From: Lentisphaerota bacterium
GTDB taxonomy: Bacteria; Verrucomicrobiota; Kiritimatiellia; RFP12; JAAYLN01
Reading direction: 5' to 3'
Assembly: GCA_012514915.1 (NCBI GenBank)
Contig: JAAYZJ010000200.1
Coordinates: forward strand, 1 to 13,342
DNA length: 13,342 bases
The stretch's first letter is position 1; each line of letters begins with the position of its first letter. The position numbers and the translations under genes are program-made. Shown here in pieces: positions 1-5,847 of this stretch. A model generated the notes under the pieces. The model did not search any database. It saw only the letters and a program-made list of their open reading frames with translations, and was not told where the DNA came from.

Positions 1-222
1 AACGAGGCGAAGACGCATCTATCCAAGTATGCGCGCCAGGTCCGGCAGGGCAAACGCATCATTTTGTGCGATCGCAATAAACCCTTTGCCGAGATCCGGC
101 CGCTGGTCGTCGATGCCGATGGCCTCCGTCCCTTCGGCCTGGCCGCCCAAGTCATGGAAGTGCCCGACGATTTCAACGTGCCGGATCGCGAGATCGAAGG
201 TCTCTTCGGCGGCGAGGCGTAA
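1..222 (+). CDS. Phd/YefM-type antitoxin, 3' part (5' end outside window)
   Basis: The reading frame is open from base 1 to the TAA at 220-222, giving 73 residues without a start codon, so the N-terminus lies beyond the left edge. The visible part begins NEAKTHLSKYARQVRQGK and continues with a short beta-rich stretch (RIILCDRNKPFAEIRPL). This is the pattern of the Phd/YefM antitoxin fold, in which an N-terminal DNA-binding half is followed by a C-terminal tail that wraps the toxin. The acidic tail (VPDDFNVPDREIEGLFGGEA) fits toxin binding. The toxin ATG follows the stop codon directly, the usual antitoxin-first arrangement. From family knowledge, such antitoxins neutralise the toxin and repress their own promoter, which would lie outside the window. 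The family call rests on pattern and context. Confidence 0.8.
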   Translation, partial: NEAKTHLSKYARQVRQGKRIILCDRNKPFAEIRPLVVDADGLRPFGLAAQVMEVPDDFNVPDREIEGLFGGEA

Positions 223-615
223 ATGAGCGGCTACCTGCTGGATACCTGCGTCGCGCTCTGGTATTTTGCCGGTTCCGACAAGATTCCCGCCACGATCCTG
301 CCCGTTTTGCGCGACCCTGGACACGAGATCTTTTTCAGCGATGTCAGTCTGCTTGAAATCGTGATCAAGCATCAACTGGGCAGACTTCCACTGCCGGAAC
401 CTCCTTCAAGACTGCTTCCGAAATGGATCCGCCTGCACGACTTCAGGCTCGTGCCGCTGACAACGCAGTCGATCCTCAGGCTGGAATCGCTGCCGTCGCT
501 GCACCGCGACCCGTTCGACCGCCTGCTGCTCTGCCAGGCGCTGACCCATCGGCTCACGCTGGTTTCGCCCGACCCGCTCATCCGGCGTTATGACGCGCCG
601 GTTCTCTGGGAGTAA
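223..615 (+). CDS. PIN-domain toxin of a type II toxin-antitoxin pair (VapC-like)
   Basis: This 130-residue protein has the length and acidic residues of PIN-domain ribonucleases. It opens with YLLDTCVALWYF (Asp7). Next comes SDVSLLEIVIK (Glu45), then HRDPFDRLLLCQAL (Asp96 and Asp99) and LVSPDPLIRRYDAPVLW (Asp117). In this family the clustered acidic residues bind Mg2+ or Mn2+ and cut RNA, often tRNA or rRNA. The HRDPFDRLL signature is typical of the subgroup paired with Phd-type antitoxins rather than AbrB-type ones. The ATG directly abuts the antitoxin stop, so the two are probably translationally coupled. All expected acidic positions are present, so the protein looks intact. A broken second copy of its last 33 codons lies at 1981-2079. 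The RNA target cannot be deduced. Confidence 0.88.
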   Translation: MSGYLLDTCVALWYFAGSDKIPATILPVLRDPGHEIFFSDVSLLEIVIKHQLGRLPLPEPPSRLLPKWIRLHDFRLVPLTTQSILRLESLPSLHRDPFDRLLLCQALTHRLTLVSPDPLIRRYDAPVLWE

Positions 616-882
616 CATGACCACGATCACCCCCCAGACGTCCAGGCACCGTTTCACGGCGCCTATGGGCGAACCCTTCACGGTGCCGGCCTTCGATGAC
701 GAGGACGCGACGGAAAAACGGCAGGATGATGCCCCCCACCCCCCTACACCCCACACTGTCCCGTGGGGCCATGCCCGCGTGGCATTTGAACACACGTGGC
801 ATTTGAACTTGCGGGCTGATGGGCGAGGCGCTACAGTCATCGGTCACCGTTCCTGCGTCGAAGAAAGCGAGCAAGACTTTTT
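616..882. other. Intergenic region between toxin and oxidoreductase genes
   Basis: This 267-base stretch shows no convincing gene. Frames that cross it are only continuations of frames antisense or out of phase to the neighbours. It contains a C-rich, low-complexity tract at about 732-757. A 6-bp GC stem (CCCCAC at 749-754 with GTGGGG at 763-768, 8-base loop) lies within and just after it, without a T-run. A perfect 14-base direct repeat follows at 778-808. No good sigma70 promoter pair is seen upstream of the ATG at 883. TTGAAC (803-808) and TACAGT (832-837) are 23 bases apart, which is too far. Confidence 0.6.
778..808. repeat. Pair of 14-base direct repeats with 17-base period
   Basis: The sequence CGTGGCATTTGAAC occurs at 778-791 and again, identically, at 795-808, separated by ACA. 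The pair lies about 75 bases before the oxidoreductase start. A 17-base period is more than one helical turn, so two proteins bound here would not sit on the same DNA face. It could be a regulator site or a chance local duplication; the sequence alone does not decide. Confidence 0.6.
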
Positions 883-1938
883 ATGCAACCGATCCGCATC
901 GGCATTATTGGCTGCGGTGTTATTGCGCCCACCCATGCCGCCTGTTACCGTCAGCATCCCGCGCAGGCCCAGCTCACTTGGGCCTGCGATCTGGACCCCG
1001 CCAGGGCCGGTGCGCTGGCGGAGAAGTTCGAAATTCCGCAAACGACCACCGACTACCGGCAGCTGCTGGCCGCCGCCGATGTCGACCTGGTCTCGATATG
1101 CACCGACCACGCCTCGCACGCGCCGATTGCCTGCGCGGCGCTCGACGCCGGCAAGCATGTCCTCTGCGAGAAGGCGCTGGCGCATCAGACGGAGGGGCTC
1201 GATGCCATGCTGCAGGCGGCCGAGCGCCATCCCGGACAGGTTTTTGCCGGGGTCTTTCAGCACCGGCACGAACCGGTCAACCAGATGCTGCGCGACATCA
1301 TCCAGTCGGGTGCCCTCGGCACGATGCTGACCGCGGCGATGCAGATCCGCTGCTGGCGTAGCCCCGCGTACTACCGCGGGGACGCCTGGCGCGGCACCTG
1401 GGCGCAGGAGGGCGGCGCCGTCCTCATCAACCAGGCGATACACTATGTCGATCTGCTGCAGTGGCTGATGGGCGGCGTCCGCACGGTTTCGGGCACCTAC
1501 GCGAACCGGGCGCACCAGGATTGCATGGAGACGGAAGACGCCGTCACGGCCGCGCTCACCTTCGCCTCGGGCGCCGTCGGCACGCTCGAAGCCACCTGCG
1601 CCAGCCATCTGAGCTGGGAGCCCACGCTTCACTTTCACGGCACGGAAGGCTCCATCGAACTACGCAACAACCACCCGGTCAAGCTGTTGTTTCGCGACGC
1701 GGCGGTCCAGGCCGGCGTCCAAGCCCGTTTCGAGACGCACACCGAGGAGGCGACGCGCTTCGGCAAGGCGTATTATGGAGCCGGCCATGCCGCCCAGATC
1801 ACCGATGTCTTGCGCGCAATCGCCGAAGGTCGCGCACCTTTTGTCACGGCGCGCGCGGCTGGCGCAACCGTCGACCTTGTCCTGGGCGTCTACGAGTCGC
1901 ACCGCACCGGCCGCGCCGTCACGCTCGCCGCACGGTGA
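883..1938 (+). CDS. Gfo/Idh/MocA-family NAD(P)-dependent oxidoreductase
   Basis: The 351-residue protein has the usual family length and two-domain layout. An N-terminal Rossmann fold starts IRIGIIGCGVIAPTHAACY, with the dinucleotide motif GCGVIA at residues 10-15. The conserved CEKALA (residues 95-100) supplies Lys97, the family's usual catalytic lysine; most relatives have EKP where this one has EKA. The C-terminal domain holds GGAVLINQAIHYVDLLQWL (residues 177-195), with His187 and Asp190 in the positions that help bind the sugar-like substrate. Family members oxidise or reduce sugars, inositols and sugar derivatives in the cytoplasm; the substrate here cannot be assigned. The ATG at 883 puts the beta-alpha-beta fold at the very N-terminus, but no strong ribosome-binding site precedes it. 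The gene stands alone between a toxin gene and a broken toxin copy. Confidence 0.9.
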   Translation: MQPIRIGIIGCGVIAPTHAACYRQHPAQAQLTWACDLDPARAGALAEKFEIPQTTTDYRQLLAAADVDLVSICTDHASHAPIACAALDAGKHVLCEKALAHQTEGLDAMLQAAERHPGQVFAGVFQHRHEPVNQMLRDIIQSGALGTMLTAAMQIRCWRSPAYYRGDAWRGTWAQEGGAVLINQAIHYVDLLQWLMGGVRTVSGTYANRAHQDCMETEDAVTAALTFASGAVGTLEATCASHLSWEPTLHFHGTEGSIELRNNHPVKLLFRDAAVQAGVQARFETHTEEATRFGKAYYGAGHAAQITDVLRAIAEGRAPFVTARAAGATVDLVLGVYESHRTGRAVTLAAR

Positions 1939-1965
1939 CGTTTGCCCAATCATTGCCCCGCGGCC

Positions 1966-2079
1966 ATGGATATGCTAGACGACCGCCTGCTGCTCTGTCA
2001 GGCGTGGCCCCATCGGCTCGTGCTGGTTTCGCCCGACCCGCTCATCCGACAGTATGGCGCGCCTGTTCTCTGGAACTGA
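1966..2079 (+). pseudogene. Relic of a PIN-domain toxin gene (3' end only)
   Basis: Bases 1981-2079 align without gaps to 517-615, the last 33 codons of the intact toxin gene including its stop. I count 85 of 99 bases identical. The frame is still open and reads DRLLLCQAWPHRLVLVSPD and then PLIRQYGAPVLWN before a TGA. Similarity ends abruptly upstream of 1981. The preceding bases, in frame from ATG 1966 (MDML), do not resemble the toxin. The fragment lacks the first 98 residues, including the Asp7 and Glu45 equivalents, so it cannot be an active nuclease. No antitoxin precedes it. It is best read as the remains of a second, diverged toxin gene or a partial duplication. Confidence 0.85.
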
Positions 2080-2093
2080 AAGGCCGCTGGAAC

Positions 2094-3020
2094 CTACCGT
2101 GCGTCGAGGACGCCAAGGCGCACCATTTCGGCGTCCTCCTCGGGGGTGAGCGTGACCGGGGAGAGCGGGGCCATCCCCTGGCGGATCAGGTTGAGGTTGA
2201 TCTCGCGGGCGGCCTTGTCGCGTTCTTCCTGGGTGATCTTCTCGGCGCGGGCCTCGGCATCGAGCGCCGCCCGCTTCTGGCGGGCGGCTTCGGCCGCCTC
2301 GCGGGCGGCCCGCTGCCGGAACAACCGCTGCCGGAATGATTCGGAGTTCAGCGTGCGGGCGGCCGTGGCGCCTGGCGCGGTGGGCGTCGGCGCCGGCGAC
2401 ACGGCGGGGGACGGCGCCGGGAGGGCGGGACGCCCCATCACGACGGCGGGCGGTGCCGGGCGGGAGGCGCCGGTCGGCGGCGCTTCGGGCGCGGCGGCCG
2501 GCACGAGCCCCTGGCCGAGTTTCAGGGTGATGGTCACCTCGTCCTTCGCGAGCGTGGCGGTTTCGTCTTCGTAGCTGGCGGAGACGACGGTGTAGCCGTC
2601 GGCCGATTCGCCCACGTTGAGGAAATAACTCCGCTCCGGCTTGGCGCCCTTGTCGATGAACCCGACGGCCACGTTGCCCGCGGGGGTCCGGTTGACGGCC
2701 ACCATGTGGATTTGCCGGGCGAGTTTCTGCTCTTCCTGCGCCTGGTTAACCGCGGCGGGATCGACCGTGGGGGCCGCCGCCGCGACGGGCGGAGGGTTGC
2801 CGAACGGCTTGCGCGCGAGGATGATCGCATAGTCGGCAAACGGCCGCATGCCGGGCGCCACGCCCGCCGGCGGATCCTCCTGCGCCACGTCCGGTTCCGG
2901 CGGCAGTCCGATCAGGGGGGCGCCAGCGGGATCAAGCGCCGGCGCCCGGTTCGTCGTCTGCGCAACGGCGTGCAGCGAGACGGCGAGCAGCGCGGAGAGA
3001 CATGTGCGCGACAGGATCAT
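2094..3020 (-). CDS. Exported protein with possible GspC/PilP-like domain and coiled coil
   Basis: The 308-residue protein starts MILSRTCLSALLAVSLHAVA, a signal peptide or N-terminal anchor of about 20 residues. A Pro/Ala-rich linker then contains FADYAIILARKPFG (residues 61-74). This resembles the short motif found before the periplasmic domain of type II secretion GspC and related proteins. Residues 100-172 look like a small beta-rich domain (IHMVAVNRTPAGNVAVGFID, SYFLNVGESADGYTVVSASY). Its pattern of an item about a protein's side chains, a GE turn and then strands resembles the GspC HR/PilP fold. Another Pro/Ala linker (173-222) leads to a highly charged helix (227-275), probably coiled coil. 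A longer frame extends upstream to 3200, but the promoter and signal peptide favour 3020. The family call is inference; no gspD or other secretion gene is in the window. Confidence 0.7.
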   Translation of the reverse strand: MILSRTCLSALLAVSLHAVAQTTNRAPALDPAGAPLIGLPPEPDVAQEDPPAGVAPGMRPFADYAIILARKPFGNPPPVAAAAPTVDPAAVNQAQEEQKLARQIHMVAVNRTPAGNVAVGFIDKGAKPERSYFLNVGESADGYTVVSASYEDETATLAKDEVTITLKLGQGLVPAAAPEAPPTGASRPAPPAVVMGRPALPAPSPAVSPAPTPTAPGATAARTLNSESFRQRLFRQRAAREAAEAARQKRAALDAEARAEKITQEERDKAAREINLNLIRQGMAPLSPVTLTPEEDAEMVRLGVLDAR

Positions 3021-3026
3021 GGGGCG

Positions 3027-3054
3027 AGTATAGCACATCCCGATTACTCGGCAA
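3027..3054 (-). promoter_or_regulatory. Candidate sigma70 promoter for the exported protein, leaderless type
   Basis: Read on the minus strand, TTGCCG (plus bases 3054-3049) and TATACT (3032-3027) are 16 bases apart. Only 6 bases separate TATACT from the ATG at 3020. Transcription would then start at or next to the A of the ATG, leaving no room for a ribosome-binding site. This also supports 3020 over upstream starts. Confidence 0.6.
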
Positions 3055-3148
3055 CACCGACGTTGACCGCGGCCCGGCGGGCTCGGCGGGGACCCTGCTT
3101 CGCCAAGGCTTCGCAGGACAAACGCCTTCGCCCCACCTGGAGCGAACC

Positions 3149-3178
3149 ACCGCCGAGGACGGCGGACTCCAGCGTGCC
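3149..3178. repeat. Dispersed 30-base repeat, copy 1
   Basis: These 30 bases match 4361-4390 at 26 positions without gaps. The copy contains the perfect inverted repeat CCGCCG-AGGA-CGGCGG and the shared core GGACTCCA. Both copies are in gaps flanking the pseudouridine synthase gene and point the same way. Confidence 0.7.
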
Positions 3179-3227
3179 GGCTTGGCGGTTCGCCTGCCAT
3201 GCGCCTGCTAGGCGCTTCGAGGGAGCA

Positions 3228-4157
3228 TCACGGCTGCAATTCGGGTGGAATGGGGGCATGGATTTCGATCGGCCTGCCGGTGAGGGGATGGACGCAGCGC
3301 AGCGAGCAGGCGCGCAGGGTGTAGCCGATGTCGCCGGGGAGCGCGTCGCCGCCGGGGCGCGGCAGACCGCCCGGACCGTAGAAGGGATCGCCCAGCAAAG
3401 GAGCGCCGATCGAGGCGAGATGGATGCGGATCTGATGCGGCCGCCCCGTGATCAGCTCGATCGCCCAAAGCATCGCGCCGTCCCGCCGCGCGAGAACGCG
3501 GCACCGGCTGCGGGCGGGCCGGCCGGCGGGCGACGCCGCATGCACAGTTCCCAGCCGCGCGCAGGGGACGGGGCCGATGGGCTGGCGGATCTCGATGGCA
3601 TCGGGGAGGCCGGCGACAGCGGAGGTGAGGGCGCGGTAGTCCTTGCGCAGCACGGGTTCGCCGCCGGCGGCGGTGGCGCGCCGGAACTGGGCGCCGAGGT
3701 GCCGGCGGGCCGCGGCCGAGCGGGCGAGCAGGAGGACGCCGGAGGTGCCCCGCCCCAGGCGGTGGACGGGGACGGGCGGCGCGTCGCCGCCGGCGCGGCC
3801 GCGGAGCAGAAAAACCAGTGTGTGTTCCAGATAACCGCCATCGGGCAGGACGGGCAGCCCTGCCGGCTTGTCGACCGCCAGCACCGTGTCGTCCTCGTAG
3901 AGGATCGGGATCTCCACGGGAACAGGAGGCTCCTCCCAGGGCGGCCGCCGCCATTCGAGCACGTCGCCCGCGGCCAGGGGGTGATCCGGTGCCACCGGCA
4001 GCCCCCGGCGGGTGATTTCACCCCGCGCCATCCGTTCGCGCCACACGGTTTCGCTGGAGTGCCGGTAGCGCGCGGCATAGAAAGCCAGCGCCGTCTGCCC
4101 GGAGGCATCGGTTCCGATTCGATCGGCATAGGTCCATCCGGCGTTCATGGGGTCCAT
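3228..4157 (-). CDS. RluA-family pseudouridine synthase with Gly at the usual catalytic Asp position
   Basis: The 309-residue protein has the RluA-family layout. An S4-like N-terminal segment (about residues 38-69) is followed by ILYEDDTVLAVDKPAGLPV (residues 85-103). Then comes the active-site motif PVHRLGRGTSGVLLLARS (residues 130-147), and later LITGRPHQIRIHLASIG (235-251) and LLGDPFYG (254-261). These enzymes convert specific uridines in rRNA or tRNA to pseudouridine using an Asp in HRLDxxTSG. Here that position, residue 135, is Gly. The rest of the fold is well kept, and I recall RluA-like subfamilies that carry HRLGRGTSG, so this may be a natural subgroup and not decay. Two starts are close together, ATG 4157 and ATG 4148. 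I keep 4157 because GGGGGG just upstream could serve as a weak ribosome-binding site. The RNA target is unknown. Confidence 0.88.
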   Translation of the reverse strand: MDPMNAGWTYADRIGTDASGQTALAFYAARYRHSSETVWRERMARGEITRRGLPVAPDHPLAAGDVLEWRRPPWEEPPVPVEIPILYEDDTVLAVDKPAGLPVLPDGGYLEHTLVFLLRGRAGGDAPPVPVHRLGRGTSGVLLLARSAAARRHLGAQFRRATAAGGEPVLRKDYRALTSAVAGLPDAIEIRQPIGPVPCARLGTVHAASPAGRPARSRCRVLARRDGAMLWAIELITGRPHQIRIHLASIGAPLLGDPFYGPGGLPRPGGDALPGDIGYTLRACSLRCVHPLTGRPIEIHAPIPPELQP

Positions 4158-4360
4158 TAAACCCCCCGCTTAAACCCCTGTCGAGTAAGACAAGCGGATG
4201 GAGTGAGTGTACCCGGTTAAGATAGGGATTAAGATTTTTGAGCAAGTGTCGGCTTTCAGCGGAGCTGGAGGGCGAGCGTCCCCGCGAGCCGCTCGGTATG
4301 GGGGGGGGCCACCGATTGCGCGGTTCCAGAGATGCCGCGCACAACCCCAGTAAGAGAACA

Positions 4361-4390
4361 ACCGCCGGGGACGGTGGACTCCACCGTTCC
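4361..4390. repeat. Dispersed 30-base repeat, copy 2
   Basis: This is the partner of 3149-3178 (26 of 30 bases identical). In this copy the right half forms a strong hairpin. GGGGACGGTGG at 4367-4377 pairs with CCACCGTTCCC at 4381-4391, giving 11 pairs including one G-T, around a 3-base loop. The changes relative to copy 1 move the inverted repeat from CCGCCG/CGGCGG to ACGGTGG/CCACCGT. Confidence 0.7.
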
Positions 4391-4405
4391 CCACACCCCC
4401 ACACG

Positions 4406-4427
4406 GGACAGGCAGGAATGCCTGTCC
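4406..4427. repeat. Perfect 9-bp hairpin
   Basis: GGACAGGCA (4406-4414) and TGCCTGTCC (4419-4427) are exact reverse complements around the loop GGAA. It lies 15 bases after the 4367-4391 hairpin. No T-run follows, so it is not a standard terminator, and it is about 100 bases before the hexokinase ATG. It more likely belongs to a dispersed palindromic repeat. Confidence 0.75.
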
Positions 4428-4491
4428 TACCTCTTCCCCACACTCCGACACACCCACACCTCCCCCCCACACGCCGAAAACGCAAGCAAGC

Positions 4492-4521
4492 TTGTCGCCC
4501 CGGCGTTCGCTTTGTTATGAT
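4492..4521 (+). promoter_or_regulatory. Candidate sigma70 promoter for hexokinase operon, leaderless type
   Basis: TTGTCG (4492-4497) and TATGAT (4516-4521) are 18 bases apart, and TATGAT ends 6 bases before the ATG at 4528. As at 3027-3054, the transcript would start on or beside the start codon. The TTG at 4492 could open a longer frame, but it coincides with the -35 box and no ribosome-binding site precedes it. Confidence 0.55.
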
Positions 4522-4527
4522 GCCGCG

Positions 4528-5829
4528 ATGAATGCGACTGTTGCTGCTTTTCTGGAGGCGAACGGTCTGGGTGAGCACCTGCTGGACACCGAGAAGCTGC
4601 TGGCCGACTTTGCCGCCGAGATGGAGGCGGGGCTGGCCGGACGGGCGAGCTCGCTCCCCATGATCCCCGCCTACCTGACGACCGACGCCGCCGTGCCGGC
4701 CGACCAGCCGGTGATCGTGCTCGATGCCGGCGGGACCCATCTGCGCGTGGGGGTTGTCCGCTTCGATGCCGCGGGGAGGCCGGCAATCTCGCGTTTCACC
4801 CGCCACCGGATGCCCGGCACGGAGGCCCCGCTCACGGCCGATGCCTTTTTCAACACGCTGGCCGACACCCTCATGCCGGTCATCGCCGAGGCCGACCGGA
4901 TCGGCTTCTGCTTCTCCTACCGTGCCGAGATCACACCCGACGGCGACGGAAGACTGCTGCGCTGGAGCAAGCAGATCCAGGCGCCGGAGGTCGAGGGCCG
5001 GCTGGTCGGCGCCGAACTGAACCAGCGTCTTGCCGCGCGCGGCCACCCCCGCCGCATCACGGTGCTCAACGACACCGTCGCCGCCCTGCTGGCCGGCAAG
5101 AGCGCCGGCATGGCGCGCCGATACGGCGACTATGTCGGCTACATTCTCGGCACGGGGACGAACACCGCCTGCGTGGTCGGCAACGCGGCCATCGGCAAGC
5201 TGCCCGGCCTCGATCCGCGCGGGCACATGATCGTCAACATCGAGTCGGGTGGGTTCGGCCGGGCGCCACGCAGCCGCTTCGACGAGGCCTTCGACGCCAC
5301 GACGCTCGATCCGGGCGCCTACGCCTTCGAGAAGATGATCTCGGGCGGGTACCTGGGCGGCCTGGGCCTGACGGTGCTCCAGGCGGCCGCGCGGGAGGGG
5401 CTGTTGTCCGCCGCCTGCGGCCAGGCGATCCTGGCGTGGCCCCGTCTCGAGAACAAGGATCTCGACGATTTCTGCGACAACCCCTTTCTGGCGAGCGGGC
5501 CCTTCGCGGCCGTGCCGCTGACGGACGACGACCGGCGTGCCGTGCAGGCGATGGGGCAGGCGCTCTACCGGCGCGCGGCCCGCCTCAGCGCCGTCAACCT
5601 GGCCGCGGTGATCCTCGCCGGCGGCCGCGGCGCCGACCCGCTGGCGCCGGTCTGCGTCAACGTCGACGGCTCGACCTTTTACCGCACCCGGTCGGCGGCC
5701 TTCCGGTCGCGGATCGAGGAGCATCTGCGGGCGATGCTGGAGCCGCGCGGCATCCATTACGAACGGGTGGGGGTCGAGGATGCCCCCGTGATCGGCGCGG
5801 CCGTGGCCGGGCTGACACGCCCGAGTTAA
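4528..5829 (+). CDS. Eukaryotic-type hexokinase (ATP-dependent sugar kinase)
   Basis: This 433-residue cytoplasmic kinase carries the hexokinase signatures in order. VLDAGGTHLRVGVVRF (residues 64-79) is the phosphate-1 loop. GFCFSY (126-131) and LLRWSKQI (143-150) form the sugar-binding region, like the FSFP and WTKGF of yeast and animal enzymes. VLNDTVAALLAG (179-190) contains Asp182, the expected catalytic base. GYILGTGTNTAC (204-215) is the phosphate-2 region, and NIESGGFG (237-244) supplies Glu239. LAGGRGAD (363-370) lies in the adenosine part. The length matches a single eukaryotic-type unit and exceeds the roughly 320 residues of typical bacterial ROK or Glk glucokinases. The known reaction is ATP plus a hexose to hexose 6-phosphate; the exact sugar cannot be read. 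It is the first gene of a tight plus-strand cluster, 18 bases before the next gene. All key residues are present. Confidence 0.9.
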   Translation: MNATVAAFLEANGLGEHLLDTEKLLADFAAEMEAGLAGRASSLPMIPAYLTTDAAVPADQPVIVLDAGGTHLRVGVVRFDAAGRPAISRFTRHRMPGTEAPLTADAFFNTLADTLMPVIAEADRIGFCFSYRAEITPDGDGRLLRWSKQIQAPEVEGRLVGAELNQRLAARGHPRRITVLNDTVAALLAGKSAGMARRYGDYVGYILGTGTNTACVVGNAAIGKLPGLDPRGHMIVNIESGGFGRAPRSRFDEAFDATTLDPGAYAFEKMISGGYLGGLGLTVLQAAAREGLLSAACGQAILAWPRLENKDLDDFCDNPFLASGPFAAVPLTDDDRRAVQAMGQALYRRAARLSAVNLAAVILAGGRGADPLAPVCVNVDGSTFYRTRSAAFRSRIEEHLRAMLEPRGIHYERVGVEDAPVIGAAVAGLTRPS

Positions 5830-5847
5830 AAGAACGGACAGGAGACC

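Larger units (their letters stand above)
3021..3227. other. Intergenic region with promoter and repeat fragments
   Basis: This 207-base gap separates two minus-strand genes. Next to the downstream gene it holds the TATACT promoter. Further up it contains one copy of a 30-base repeat (3149-3178). Close to the pseudouridine synthase stop is a perfect hairpin, GCGCCT-GCT-AGGCGC at 3201-3215, which begins 13 bases past the stop on the transcribed strand. It has no T-run, so it is a weak terminator candidate. I see no gene here. Confidence 0.55.
4158..4527. other. 370-base non-coding region between divergent genes, rich in repeats
   Basis: This stretch separates the minus-strand pseudouridine synthase from the plus-strand hexokinase and contains no credible gene. 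From left to right it holds an AT-richer part (about 4205-4245), likely with the leftward promoter, although I cannot fix the boxes. Next is a GC-rich module at about 4247-4292 containing GCGAGC twice. Then come a 30-base repeat with an 11-bp hairpin (4361-4391), a 9-bp hairpin (4406-4427), a C/CA-rich tract (about 4433-4475) and the hexokinase promoter. CCCCACACT occurs at 4436-4444 and also at 749-757. From memory, modules like these recur between genes in some PVC genomes; this needs a search. Confidence 0.65.

Noticed and set aside
2706..4160. A 484-residue plus-strand frame across the exported-protein and pseudouridine synthase genes
   Set aside because: It spans an intergenic gap and two minus-strand genes with clear motifs, and its composition is low-complexity. 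It is a shadow frame.
4367..4427. Rho-independent terminators
   Set aside because: Both hairpins lack a following T-run. They lie over 200 bases behind the start of a divergent gene, with no gene ending nearby.
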